Below are positions 8,277 to 17,276 of a DNA stretch of 64,000 nt, in pieces. How positions within the stretch are numbered: position 1 is the stretch's first letter; each line of letters opens with the position of its first letter. Source of the DNA: an uncultured Pseudomonadota bacterium (lineage in GTDB: Bacteria; Myxococcota_A; UBA796; GCA-2862545); NCBI GenBank assembly GCA_913061235.1, contig CAJXTB010000015.1:88585-152584 (forward strand). Direction: 5' to 3'. The notes under the pieces were generated by a model, which worked only from the letters and a program-made list of their open reading frames with translations, made no database searches and had not been told where the DNA came from. Position numbers and translations under genes: made by a program.

Positions 8277-10838
8277 CTACGGCCTCGGCGGCGTCCATTG
8301 CACGGTGAACGGCTCAAGCGAGTAGGACTGCCCTCCAGTGTCGAGACGCCACCTAGCGATGAGCCCCCGGGTCATGTCTCGGAAGGGCCAGTCACAGCCG
8401 ATGTTGAGCTCTTCAACGGGAATGCGACCCGACGCATCTACGTGAACGAAGCTCACATCGCAGGCCGTAGCGGTCTTGTCATCGAGGGTCGGCCACTCGG
8501 GCCACACAGGCTCCGACTTGTAGATCGGCGTGAACTCGTTGATGTTCCGCTGTCCGGAAGACTCGGGACGAGCCGGCGTGATGTCTACGAGAACCTGAAG
8601 CGGCAGGACCTCAGGAAACACCAACAGTTCGTCACCGTCGCCCAGCTGCTGCATCACATCAGCGATGCGCTGGTCCGTAGGCGACGCTTGCGCCACGCGG
8701 TCAACGCGCCGCCGCCCCACGCCTGCGTCCACAATGACCGGGTCCGATAGCGATGCCAGAGTGGGTGCCATGGCCTGCCACGTGGCGTCCGGGTCCACAA
8801 AGACCTGAGTCTCTTCCGCAAGCAGGTCCAGACGGCTCAGCATCGAGCCGTTGGAGTTTAGGTAGATGACCGAGCCTGTGGCCTCATTGCGCAGAACGGG
8901 CAGCGGGACGAGCACGCCCTCGGACACAGCAGGAGCGGCGCCCATCAGAGGCTCAACCGCCGGTCTGGACCGGCTGGTGTGCAGCGACACCGACGGCACC
9001 CAGACACGTCGTGGCGAGCCTGTCGCCTCAAAACGCCAGTCTTCAATCACCGGCCACCACAAGGCCATGTCCACCGTACGGGCCTCGGTCGCAGCGCCGT
9101 TGACAAGGCTCACCTGTTGACGTGACTCCTGGTCGAAGACGTTCTGGCTGGTCAGAGAGACGGGCACACCGTGAGCGTCGACCACCATGGACAGCGGCCA
9201 GTCCACACGACGAATCATTCCGCTGGGAATCTCCGTGGTGTAGGGCCCCAGCGCATTGACGCGGGTTCCGTACTCCCCGCTGACCACCTGTGGACTGTCT
9301 GTTGGGGCGAATACCTGCACAAAGGTCTCGGGCCGCAGCGGAGTCTGCACACCCCCCACCAGCAGCGACGGCCACGACGTGCCCACCCACTGCTCTGCCG
9401 CCGCGATGGTTAGCGCTACTGGACAGTCTCCCGGCGCGTGGAGCGCACGAACGGTGCTCCCGCCGAGCACGGGTGTGAAGGCACACTGAACGGCTGCCGG
9501 TAGATCCGGCACCACAATGACACTCGGCTCGAGCTGCGGCGCCGCATCTACGATGGCCTGTGGGCGCAGCGCAGACACGCCATCCTGCTCAAAGAACAGC
9601 CGCCACCACGTTGCCGGTGCCGCTCGGGCAAAGCGCTGCGTTCGCATCCAGTCCGCTGTCTGCTCTCCGCATGAGCCCGGCGCCACCGCTCTTGGACGCG
9701 TATCCAGCCACTCCTGACCCATTCCAGCGATACAAGGGGACCGCCGCCACTGCGTCTCGGGCACAACCAGAGTCATAGGGTTGATGTCCAGTGAGTAGCC
9801 ATCTGGGCGCTCTTCGACGGTGCGCACCGGCTCTGCCGGTAGGTCGCCCTCGCAGCGCCACGCAAACCACGAGTGGGAGACGCCATTGCGGCCGAGAGTG
9901 GAGCCTGCCTGCATGCGCCCCTGGGCGTCGTACGTGCGTGTCACAATCCTATCGGGGCCGTCGACCACCAACGATTGAGGGACGCCTTCTCCCGATAGTG
10001 TTGCGGTGCGAGTGGCGACCAGACGCTCTGACGTCAGAGTCGTGTAGGTGTCCCCTTCCCAGCCAATCGTGACACCCCCTCGCGCGACGGTCACGCGGCC
10101 GTCTTCTTCGGTCCAGTCCCGAAACCGGCGGTCCCCATCAACTCTGTACCAGCCGTCTGCCGTCTTGATGGCCGACGATGTCGCTGTGCGACCTCCCGGG
10201 TGCGTGTTCGTCTGCGTCCACACGTCGCCTTCGCGCGTTGTGGTGCGCTGAACCTTACGACCGGTCGACGACAGCTCGTAGATGGGGTCTTCCCCCGCGC
10301 CGTCGTAGAAGCGCTCAATCCGCTCTGGCGTGGAGCCCGTCACCCACTCTGTCTGCACGCAGTTCGCCTGTGCAGCGGAGGCGCGCTTGTCGAAGGTGTC
10401 ACGCGGAGCGCCCACGACAATACCGTCCACCTCGCTGCGCTCGGGCTGTGCATCTGGGGCCAGTGGGTCGAAGCTGAGAGCGTCATCAGGACTACGGGCC
10501 AGCCAAGCCAGAGACGACACGTTCACGGTGTCTGTCCGTTGATGCCAATCGACCATCGCAGGTGTCTGCGGCACTGTCGGGTCGGCACCGTCAAGAACCG
10601 CCAGAAGCTCAACGAATGCGCCAAATAGCGTGTATCCACCTGGGTCCTGGGCCCACTTCACAGTGCCTGTGCCGTTCGCAATGGTGATGTCCACGGCTAC
10701 GGAGCCCGGCCACAAGGCGTCCGCGTCTGCGTGAAAGTCGACCGTGTCTACCAGAGCGACACCAGGGGGTGTCCACTCGCGAATCCCGCAGCTCGCTGTT
10801 GAAAGAATCGCGGCAACCATGCCCCATCGAAGATTCAT
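8277..10838 (-). CDS. Large lipoprotein with TonB_C-like C terminus
   Basis: An 853-residue predicted lipoprotein. The ATG at 10838 is preceded by GGAG at good spacing and gives MNLRWGMVAAILSTASCG, a short signal peptide ending in a lipobox with the acylated Cys at 17. The body is beta-rich and includes one RHS/YD-like phrase (RTYDAQGR), but no named domain is clear. The final 90 residues (a PVWPEWPTLDD start, a CDVSFVHVDASGRIPVEELNIGC hairpin region, ARWRLDTGG) resemble a TonB C-terminal fold with a Cys at each end of the hairpin. The convergent neighbour ends in a similar domain. Expected location is the outer-membrane inner leaflet or surface. Function unknown. Confidence 0.7.
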   Translation of the reverse strand: MNLRWGMVAAILSTASCGIREWTPPGVALVDTVDFHADADALWPGSVAVDITIANGTGTVKWAQDPGGYTLFGAFVELLAVLDGADPTVPQTPAMVDWHQRTDTVNVSSLAWLARSPDDALSFDPLAPDAQPERSEVDGIVVGAPRDTFDKRASAAQANCVQTEWVTGSTPERIERFYDGAGEDPIYELSSTGRKVQRTTTREGDVWTQTNTHPGGRTATSSAIKTADGWYRVDGDRRFRDWTEEDGRVTVARGGVTIGWEGDTYTTLTSERLVATRTATLSGEGVPQSLVVDGPDRIVTRTYDAQGRMQAGSTLGRNGVSHSWFAWRCEGDLPAEPVRTVEERPDGYSLDINPMTLVVPETQWRRSPCIAGMGQEWLDTRPRAVAPGSCGEQTADWMRTQRFARAAPATWWRLFFEQDGVSALRPQAIVDAAPQLEPSVIVVPDLPAAVQCAFTPVLGGSTVRALHAPGDCPVALTIAAAEQWVGTSWPSLLVGGVQTPLRPETFVQVFAPTDSPQVVSGEYGTRVNALGPYTTEIPSGMIRRVDWPLSMVVDAHGVPVSLTSQNVFDQESRQQVSLVNGAATEARTVDMALWWPVIEDWRFEATGSPRRVWVPSVSLHTSRSRPAVEPLMGAAPAVSEGVLVPLPVLRNEATGSVIYLNSNGSMLSRLDLLAEETQVFVDPDATWQAMAPTLASLSDPVIVDAGVGRRRVDRVAQASPTDQRIADVMQQLGDGDELLVFPEVLPLQVLVDITPARPESSGQRNINEFTPIYKSEPVWPEWPTLDDKTATACDVSFVHVDASGRIPVEELNIGCDWPFRDMTRGLIARWRLDTGGQSYSLEPFTVQWTPPRP

Positions 10839-10930
10839 CTGGACTCCACACAGCATACCCCCTGTATGGGCCTACACGCCGGGTATCCAGCCGTTGTTCC
10901 GCTTCGTTCCATCGCCTCCACATGGGGCTC

Positions 10931-10970
10931 AAACAAAGCGAGGGCGCCCAACACATGGCCAGGCGCCCTC
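10931..10970 (-). terminator. Intrinsic terminator after the 10985-13057 gene
   Basis: A perfect 9-bp inverted repeat (GAGGGCGCC / GGCGCCCTC, plus-strand 10940-10948 and 10962-10970) has a 13-base loop. It lies 15 bases past the stop codon at 10985. Read on the minus strand the stem is followed by GCTTTGTTTG, a T-rich tail, as in a Rho-independent terminator. On the plus strand there is no T tract, so it should act mainly in one direction. Confidence 0.75.
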
Positions 10971-10984
10971 TCATCTGTGACTGA

Positions 10985-13057
10985 CTACGCGGCTGGGGTC
11001 AATTCCTGGATGGCACGAGCGACGTCTGCGCCCTCATCGCCGGTCCAGCCAATGGGGTCGGCCCCACCGGTGCTTCGCCACCAGGACAGCAGGTCGCCGT
11101 CGAGCGAGACAACGACAACACGAGGACTGTCACCGGTCAGCAAGCGAGTGGCTGCGACACGGCCTTCTGGGGTCAGGTCGGTGAGCACAGCAACCTCAAC
11201 GTCTCCGACCATCAGTCGCCACAAGCCGCCGTACGGTGCGTCCATTGGGGCCAACACGGGGTCTTCACGACGCTCGCGCTTGCTGGCTCCGACCTGTACG
11301 CGTTCCACGGACAGGTTCGAGGCAGCGAGGCCTGTCGCAACGGCAACGACGGTGTCGATTCCAGGTCCGCCAAAGCGAGACGTGTCCGACAGCATCCCAG
11401 TGTCCACACCAGCGGCAGACAGACGGACAGCCCAGGACGTTCCTTCCGGAATGCGTACGTGTTCGGGAGCAATCCGGTCGACGGACTTCAAGAAGGCCAA
11501 CCGGGCAGCCCCAGCTTCACCGTCTGTCCGCTCGTCCAACACAGGCCGAGCCGCGCGGAACGCTTGGTATGCGCGTCCGAAGGTGTCTACGGCCTTGTCC
11601 AACTCAGCGTCATCTGGCACACCCTGTGCGAGCAGCGCCTTCAGTGCATCCGCGGGAGATGGCGGTGCTGTGGAGACTGCAAGCGTCTCAAACGAGGCTA
11701 CCAACGCATCTGTCGATATGTCGGTGACCACGTGGATTCCCAGCTTCTCGGCGGCGGCACGTAGGGCGTCGTTTCCAGAGCCTGGAGCGTACAGAGCCAC
11801 GCGCGAGCACAACTCGGGCAGTCGATTGGCAATGCGCACGGCTAGGTCCTTCTCCCACGGCACGTCGCTCTCGGGCGCCCGTGCGTACAGAAGTTCGACG
11901 CCGTCTTTCTCGGCGCGGAAGGTCCACACACGGCGTTCGGCCGGCTCACCACGGGACAACACGCCACGACGCAGGCTGATCACGCTGTATCCAGCGGCCT
12001 CAGAAGCGCGGCGAAGATCTACGAGTTCGTCAAATGCGGACTCTGCGTACAGGGACACCGCGAAGGCGCCCTTGGCTGTGAGTGCGTCCATGGCCGACTT
12101 GACCGCGGTTCCACCGGCTGCCAACGCGGTACTGACCAGGTTGGCCAACCACGGAGCAGGGCTGCGGTCGCCAGACACGGCCACGTGGTGGTCGAGTGCC
12201 ATTGCCGCAATCTCGTCAACGCGCTCGGGAGAGGCCAAGACAGCCTCTTCGAGCAGACGCAGGCGGTCGCGCCAGCGCTTCGGGGTCAGCGTCCCAAGAA
12301 CGTCATCGAGCGGGTGCTCAATGGGCGGCGCCTTCTCTCTCGGAGCACGAGGCTCCTTGGCAGCACGAGGCTCCTTGGCAGCACGAGGCTCCTTGGCGTC
12401 TGCTTGGTCGTCATTGCGACCGCGTCCACCGCGCTCCAACAAGTCAGCGAGCGACGATTCTACTTCACGAATGCCGGCAACCCGTGCGGCATCATCTGGA
12501 GCAGAGAGTGCCCAGGACAGGCGAATCCAGGTGCGGACGAGCTGTGTGCTCGGTCCACGGCCACCAGCGAGTGCCTGATTGGCGTCTTCCCACTTGCCCC
12601 TGCGTGCAAGGGACATGGCCTGTGCAACGCGGCTTCCACGGTCCTCACGAGTAGGCTTTGCACCGCGCTCGCGACGTTCCTTGCCACCGCGATTTCCGTC
12701 GCGACCGCCGTCACGAGGATTGCGCTCGCGGCGGTTTTCCGAAGCCCGGGGGCCTACAATCGCCTTCTCAGCGCCGAGTCCTGCGAGCAGCGCCTGTGCA
12801 TCGCGAAGGTCCTCTTTCGGTGCTGCTGGATGCGTTTGGCACAGCGAGATCAACGACCGCGCCTCTTGCTCCGCACCCGCAGAGTTGCCCAACAACGCGT
12901 GCAGTCGGGAAATGGCCCCAGCCGCTTGCCGTTGTGCCACCATGTCGCCGAGCTTCGTTGCCCGCCACACACTGATTCGTCCCAAGAGTGCCCGCTGTGC
13001 GGCTTCATCCGTCGCCGCCGCAATCTCGCCGGACCATTGCTTCATTACCGAACCCAT
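10985..13057 (-). CDS. Large protein of unknown function with basic low-complexity linker
   Basis: A 690-residue protein without a signal peptide. Residues about 1-100 look like a helical TPR-like region. A strongly basic stretch at about 105-145 (ENRRERNPRDGGRDGNRGG and onward) resembles RGG/RDG RNA-binding linkers. A second charged linker has three copies of KEPRAA. The C-terminal 450 residues form a mixed alpha/beta region (for example VALYAPGSGNDALRAAAEKLGIHVV) that I cannot assign. The ATG at 13057 was chosen because GGGAG lies five bases upstream; longer starts are possible at 13069 or 13126. A terminator follows. A nucleic-acid-associated role is only a guess from the basic linker. Confidence 0.7.
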   Translation of the reverse strand: MGSVMKQWSGEIAAATDEAAQRALLGRISVWRATKLGDMVAQRQAAGAISRLHALLGNSAGAEQEARSLISLCQTHPAAPKEDLRDAQALLAGLGAEKAIVGPRASENRRERNPRDGGRDGNRGGKERRERGAKPTREDRGSRVAQAMSLARRGKWEDANQALAGGRGPSTQLVRTWIRLSWALSAPDDAARVAGIREVESSLADLLERGGRGRNDDQADAKEPRAAKEPRAAKEPRAPREKAPPIEHPLDDVLGTLTPKRWRDRLRLLEEAVLASPERVDEIAAMALDHHVAVSGDRSPAPWLANLVSTALAAGGTAVKSAMDALTAKGAFAVSLYAESAFDELVDLRRASEAAGYSVISLRRGVLSRGEPAERRVWTFRAEKDGVELLYARAPESDVPWEKDLAVRIANRLPELCSRVALYAPGSGNDALRAAAEKLGIHVVTDISTDALVASFETLAVSTAPPSPADALKALLAQGVPDDAELDKAVDTFGRAYQAFRAARPVLDERTDGEAGAARLAFLKSVDRIAPEHVRIPEGTSWAVRLSAAGVDTGMLSDTSRFGGPGIDTVVAVATGLAASNLSVERVQVGASKRERREDPVLAPMDAPYGGLWRLMVGDVEVAVLTDLTPEGRVAATRLLTGDSPRVVVVSLDGDLLSWWRSTGGADPIGWTGDEGADVARAIQELTPAA
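12345..12398 (-). repeat. Three 18-bp in-frame tandem repeats
   Basis: Three adjacent 18-bp units, starting GCACGAGGCTCC on the plus strand (12345-12362, 12363-12380, 12381-12398), are identical except for the last base. On the coding strand they specify repeated KEPRAA in the charged linker of the surrounding gene. Copy number could vary between strains without breaking the frame. Confidence 0.85.
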
Positions 13058-13160
13058 AAAGTCTCCCATCGTCAGAGCCAGCGCTCGTAACGCAGGTAGG
13101 GATGCCCGCATTGCTACCAATGTCAATCCATGCTTGAGTACTACGTCTCAAGGAGTCCTC

Positions 13161-14606
13161 ATGCGTGTTGCTCATCTCGGTCTTGCCGCCCTCGTCCTCA
13201 CCGCTTGTAGGGGGACCACTGAAGACCAACTCGCCGCCCTGCAGGCAGAGAATGACGCACTCACAAGCGAGCTTGCAACACTGACAGAGACCGTAGACAG
13301 CTTGGCTGCAGCGGCCGAAGCGCAGCAAGGTCAGGTCACTTCTTTGAATGACGAAATCGATGCACTGACCGGCCTAGAGCTGACCGATCTGCTCGCAGAC
13401 GTCGCCGCCATTGACACGCGACTCACGGATATCGAAGCCATCGATCTCGCCAGCGAAGGATGGGTCACCGACCAAGGCTTCGGATTGGACAGCGACATTG
13501 CCGGCAACACTGCGCGTCTGGATGCTCTAGACGTCGAGCAAGAGCAACAAGACGCTTCAATCGCCAGTAATACATCCATCGCTAGCGGCAACAGCTCGGC
13601 CCTCGTCGAACAATCAACGGCGATTGATGGCGTCTCGGCCGCCGTCAGCGACCTCGAAGCCACCGTGGGCACCGTTCAGTCCAGTGTCAGCGGCAACACC
13701 CAATCCGCCGCAACAAACGCCTCGGCCATCAGCGACCTACAATCCGCCACACAAGGTAATCAGACAGCAATCAGCGACGCCCAAGATAGCTTCGAGCAGG
13801 CGCTCGCCGCAGCACAAGACGACCTCAACACGGACATTGCCAGCCTTGCCTCGCGCTTGGATACCGCAGAGAGCGAACTCGGTGGGAGCACGGAAGCTCT
13901 GGCTGCCCTCAATCAGCGCGTCGACGACCTTCAAGCGAGCACCAGCTCCGACGTAGACACCTTGGTGGACCTCATTGGCGAGGTCGAAGCCGACGCTCAA
14001 GCAGGTCGAGACGGCCTGAGCACCGCCATCGGCGACAACGGAAGCCGCATAGACACCCTAGAGAGCGAGCTGTCCGACACCTTCGACGTCCTGGCACAAG
14101 CCATCGATGACGTGGACGAAAAGGTCCTCGGCGGCTACCCGGCACTCTTTGAATACCAAGGGGTAGGCGCCAACTACGACGCCCGTATTGCCCAGGGTCG
14201 TGGCGGGCTTCTGCTCCAGACGAGCGGCGGCGGATTCAGCTTCTCCGGATACTCTGGGCTCGACTACACCGGCGGTATCAGCCGCGTGTGGACGGTCACT
14301 TGGTACATCGAAAACCCAAGCTCAAGTCCAGTTGTGGTCGACTGGACCATGTGCCGTGGAGACAGCCCGACAGTGCTGCTAGATGGTGTTGGCGTGGCCA
14401 GCCCGAACGACCTGGACGGCCGCTGCGAGGACCTCAATGCACTGTTCACCGTGTCACCCGGGTTCCACACCGTCCAGATTCGCTACATCGACAGCAACAA
14501 CTGGCTCGAAGGCATGGGCGTGACCAATGCTTGGATGGTTGAGAACGGCCTGAACACAGACTGGACCGGCCTTAAGGCTGCCCTTGAGCTTGGCGTAGAC
14601 CGCTAA
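13161..14606 (+). CDS. Coiled-coil lipoprotein with C-terminal beta domain
   Basis: The start at 13161 follows AGGAG by 5 bases and gives a lipoprotein signal (MRVAHLGLAALVLTAC) with the lipidated Cys at 16. From about residue 20 to 330 the sequence is Ala/Ser/Asp/Gln/Leu-rich with heptad spacing and repeated phrases such as SAISDLQ, TAISDAQ and DTLESEL, indicating a long parallel coiled coil. The last 150 residues are Gly/Tyr/Trp-rich and predicted beta, starting near LLLQTSGGGFSFSGY. They look like a globular tip and carry two Cys. The overall plan, anchor plus stalk plus tip, recalls trimeric fibre proteins. Surface exposure is an inference. It is divergent from the gene at 13057, with 103 bp between the starts. 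Confidence 0.75.
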   Translation: MRVAHLGLAALVLTACRGTTEDQLAALQAENDALTSELATLTETVDSLAAAAEAQQGQVTSLNDEIDALTGLELTDLLADVAAIDTRLTDIEAIDLASEGWVTDQGFGLDSDIAGNTARLDALDVEQEQQDASIASNTSIASGNSSALVEQSTAIDGVSAAVSDLEATVGTVQSSVSGNTQSAATNASAISDLQSATQGNQTAISDAQDSFEQALAAAQDDLNTDIASLASRLDTAESELGGSTEALAALNQRVDDLQASTSSDVDTLVDLIGEVEADAQAGRDGLSTAIGDNGSRIDTLESELSDTFDVLAQAIDDVDEKVLGGYPALFEYQGVGANYDARIAQGRGGLLLQTSGGGFSFSGYSGLDYTGGISRVWTVTWYIENPSSSPVVVDWTMCRGDSPTVLLDGVGVASPNDLDGRCEDLNALFTVSPGFHTVQIRYIDSNNWLEGMGVTNAWMVENGLNTDWTGLKAALELGVDR

Positions 14607-14666
14607 GACTTGTCCTCGACGACGCCTCCACCGGCTCTAAACAGCGCCAGGACGCGCCCTTAGCGC

Positions 14667-15479
14667 CTAGCTGGGACCGCTAAGGATTCTGGCGACGACA
14701 CGCTCTCGGGCCACAACCGCGTGGGCGTCGAGGGGGACGTTGAACAGCCCGTGCGTGCCGCCGTCGTAGGTATGCAGCTCAACGGTCACACCGCGGTCTC
14801 GAAGGGCCGCGACAACCCGCTTCACCACGTCTGCCTGCACCAACATGTCGGCGGTTCCTTGGTGAATGGTCATCGGCGTCTGAGACCTACACACAAACGA
14901 GGGGGACCACCGCGCCCGGTCTCCCTTCGGAAACAAGGCTCGGGCCAAGATTCCGACTCCGCGTCCGGACAGCGCGGTCACATCCAACAGCGGAAAGCCA
15001 AGAACGAGCTGACGTACACTCCCTGTGGGAACAGCCTCATTCGCCAGACAGGCCAAGGTACCGCCAGCAGACAAGCCTACGACGTCCACAGCATCTGGGT
15101 CGAGCCCCCTTCGCCGGACCTCGTCCAACCACCAAAACAGGGCCAGAACGGCGTCATCGCGCATACCCGGCACGCGTGCCCGCGGCAGCAAGCGATAGTC
15201 AACGGAACACACCGTAACGCCAGCATTCACAAGGTCTGTAGCCAACACTCGTATAGGCTTCATGTCACGCGAGCCCAAGACGAAGCCACCACCGTGAATC
15301 AACACCGCAGACGTGCCATTGGGCTTGGCCGGCCGGTACACATCTGCGACACGCTTGTAGCGATTCGCAGGTCCCGCGTACGCAAGGGTCTCGGTCGGAC
15401 GTGCCGTTGGGTACGGAATGTCTCCACCAAGGCTGCGAACCACCGTTCCGACTGCTTTGAGGCGCTTCAGATTGGGCAT
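14667..15479 (-). CDS. Alpha/beta hydrolase, hormone-sensitive-lipase-type esterase
   Basis: A 270-residue cytoplasmic hydrolase. It has the oxyanion-hole motif HGGGF near residue 62, the nucleophile elbow GLSAGG with the catalytic Ser near 145, and a late GGTHG containing the catalytic His, which are hallmarks of the HSL (alpha/beta hydrolase-3) esterases. Such enzymes hydrolyse short to medium acyl esters. It sits 4 bp downstream of the amidohydrolase gene and is probably translated with it. The operon context (transporter, deacylase, esterase) suggests breakdown of an imported acylated compound, but the substrate is not known. Confidence 0.85.
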   Translation of the reverse strand: MPNLKRLKAVGTVVRSLGGDIPYPTARPTETLAYAGPANRYKRVADVYRPAKPNGTSAVLIHGGGFVLGSRDMKPIRVLATDLVNAGVTVCSVDYRLLPRARVPGMRDDAVLALFWWLDEVRRRGLDPDAVDVVGLSAGGTLACLANEAVPTGSVRQLVLGFPLLDVTALSGRGVGILARALFPKGDRARWSPSFVCRSQTPMTIHQGTADMLVQADVVKRVVAALRDRGVTVELHTYDGGTHGLFNVPLDAHAVVARERVVARILSGPS

Positions 15480-15483
15480 CGAA

Positions 15484-17241
15484 CTACCGCCCTGCCCGCA
15501 CCACGCGTCCCGGGCGAGTACCGGTCAGCTCATCGTTGCGCAGAGTCACAACACCGTTGACCAGCGTAGCTAAGTAGCCTGTCGCTGGCTGCAGCAAGCG
15601 CTTTCCCCCTGCCGGAAGGTCTGCAGTCAACCGCGGACGACCGAGCTGTAGCCGCTCAAAGTCAATGACGTTGATGTCTGCGCGGCGGCCTACTTCGAGA
15701 AGGCCCCGGTCGGTCAGTCCCATGAAGTTGGCCGTGTCGAAGGTCTGCTTCTTCACGAGCTGTTCGAGAGCAATGCGACCGGTTGGACGGTCGCGGCCCC
15801 AGTAGGACAACAGCGTTGTCGGGAAGGTCGCGTCACACACTGTGCCAACGTGTGCGCCACCATCGGACAGCCCACACAGGGACATGGGATGGGTGAGCAT
15901 CTCCCGAACACTGTCCAGGTTCATGTGTGTGTAGTTGTACAGCGGGAAGTAGATGAGCTGCTCGCCGTCGTTCTCCAGCATCATGTCGTACAGCATGGCC
16001 ATTGGCGTGATGCCGCGGGCTTGTGCCTCCATGTAGGCACTGTCTTCCACCTTCGGCTCGTAGTCCGGTGGACTTCCTAGGCGGAACATCCGCATGGACA
16101 GCATGTCGATGGCTGCCAAGAGCTGGTCCGCCAAGGCAGGGAGCTTGCTGCCATCTCCGGCGACGGGCTCATGCGTCTCGGACAGAATGGCTGCCTTGAT
16201 CTCATCACGCTTCAGCTCGGCAACCAGCTCGCTCGGCGGCAGGTGAGAGAGCTTCTTGAAGGTCGGGAAGCCCATGAACGGATGGAAGGTGGCTTGAAGG
16301 CCCAGCAGCACGCCAATCGGACGTGGAGCGACCTGAACATGCATGTTCAAGCCCTTGGCATTCGCCGCTTCTACCCGTCGCAAAATCTGCTTCCACTGGC
16401 CCGGCGCTTGGTCGCGCTGCATCAGTGAGATGGACATCTTGTGCCCGTCTGCATGGGCGGCCATGGCCTCCAGCATGTCGAACTCAGGGTCGAAACGGTC
16501 CCAGGAGTCCTGAAGGTCAAAGTCGCTAACTGCCTGAATGACGCCATGACCCAGGCCCTTGAGGGACTCGGCTAGGCCAATCAGCTCACGCAAGGAGGCT
16601 TCACTGGCTGGGGTGAAGTCGCCATCTGCGGTGCGGTGGTTGTCTGAGCGACCGGTGCTGACGCCAAAGGCTCCCGCAATGATGCCCTCACGAGTGAGCT
16701 TGCGCATCATGTCGACGTCTGCTTCGGTAGCATCTTCGCCAGCAACCGCTCGGTCGCCCATTACGTAGACTCGCAGCGCATCATGCGGGACGTGAGTGCC
16801 GAGATCGATGGTGTGCGGCAGCGCATCGAGTGCGTCCATGTACTCGGGGAAAGACTCCCAGGTCCACGGAATGCCCTCGGCAAGGGCCGTACCGGGGATG
16901 TCTTCCACGCCTTCCATCAGCCGAACGAGGCGGTCTCTGTCCGTGGGTCGAACCGGGGCGAACCCTACGCCACAGCTGCCCATGATGGCGGTGGTGACAC
17001 CGTGCATGGACGACGGCGCCATCTCCTCGTCCCAGCTCGCTTGGCCGTCGTAGTGGGTGTGAATGTCCACGAAGCCCGGGGTGACCAGCGCTCCGTCTGC
17101 ATTGATGACCTGGTCAGCGGTGTCCGGCACCTCGCCCATGGCCACAATGCGGCCGTCCTTGATGCCGATGTCCGCACGCACACTGGCGTTGCCGCTGCCG
17201 TCGACAACTGTGCCCCCAACAATCTTCAGGTCCAGTCCCAT
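15484..17241 (-). CDS. Amidohydrolase, N-acyl-D-amino-acid deacylase family
   Basis: A 585-residue metal-dependent hydrolase. The N-terminal region has the small beta-sandwich, then GFVDIHTHYDGQ with the first metal-binding His pair. SCGVGFAP and a C-terminal LSDGGAHVG that should hold the late active-site Asp follow. It ends with the second half of the beta-sandwich (GRRADINVIDFE). These features place it in the D-aminoacylase branch of the amidohydrolase superfamily, which cleaves N-acyl-D-amino acids and related amides. A GGAG precedes the ATG at 17241. It lies 35 bp after the transporter gene and 4 bp before the esterase gene. Substrate specificity cannot be read from sequence. Confidence 0.85.
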   Translation of the reverse strand: MGLDLKIVGGTVVDGSGNASVRADIGIKDGRIVAMGEVPDTADQVINADGALVTPGFVDIHTHYDGQASWDEEMAPSSMHGVTTAIMGSCGVGFAPVRPTDRDRLVRLMEGVEDIPGTALAEGIPWTWESFPEYMDALDALPHTIDLGTHVPHDALRVYVMGDRAVAGEDATEADVDMMRKLTREGIIAGAFGVSTGRSDNHRTADGDFTPASEASLRELIGLAESLKGLGHGVIQAVSDFDLQDSWDRFDPEFDMLEAMAAHADGHKMSISLMQRDQAPGQWKQILRRVEAANAKGLNMHVQVAPRPIGVLLGLQATFHPFMGFPTFKKLSHLPPSELVAELKRDEIKAAILSETHEPVAGDGSKLPALADQLLAAIDMLSMRMFRLGSPPDYEPKVEDSAYMEAQARGITPMAMLYDMMLENDGEQLIYFPLYNYTHMNLDSVREMLTHPMSLCGLSDGGAHVGTVCDATFPTTLLSYWGRDRPTGRIALEQLVKKQTFDTANFMGLTDRGLLEVGRRADINVIDFERLQLGRPRLTADLPAGGKRLLQPATGYLATLVNGVVTLRNDELTGTRPGRVVRAGR

Positions 17242-17276
17242 TCGTACTCCAAGTCAAGCGATTGTTTGCGCGCCAT

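Noticed and set aside
10866..12578. Long plus-strand open frame of 570 codons
   Set aside because: It is antisense to the 10985-13057 gene, rich in Ser/Arg/Ala without a domain, and typical of the mirror frame of high-GC genes.
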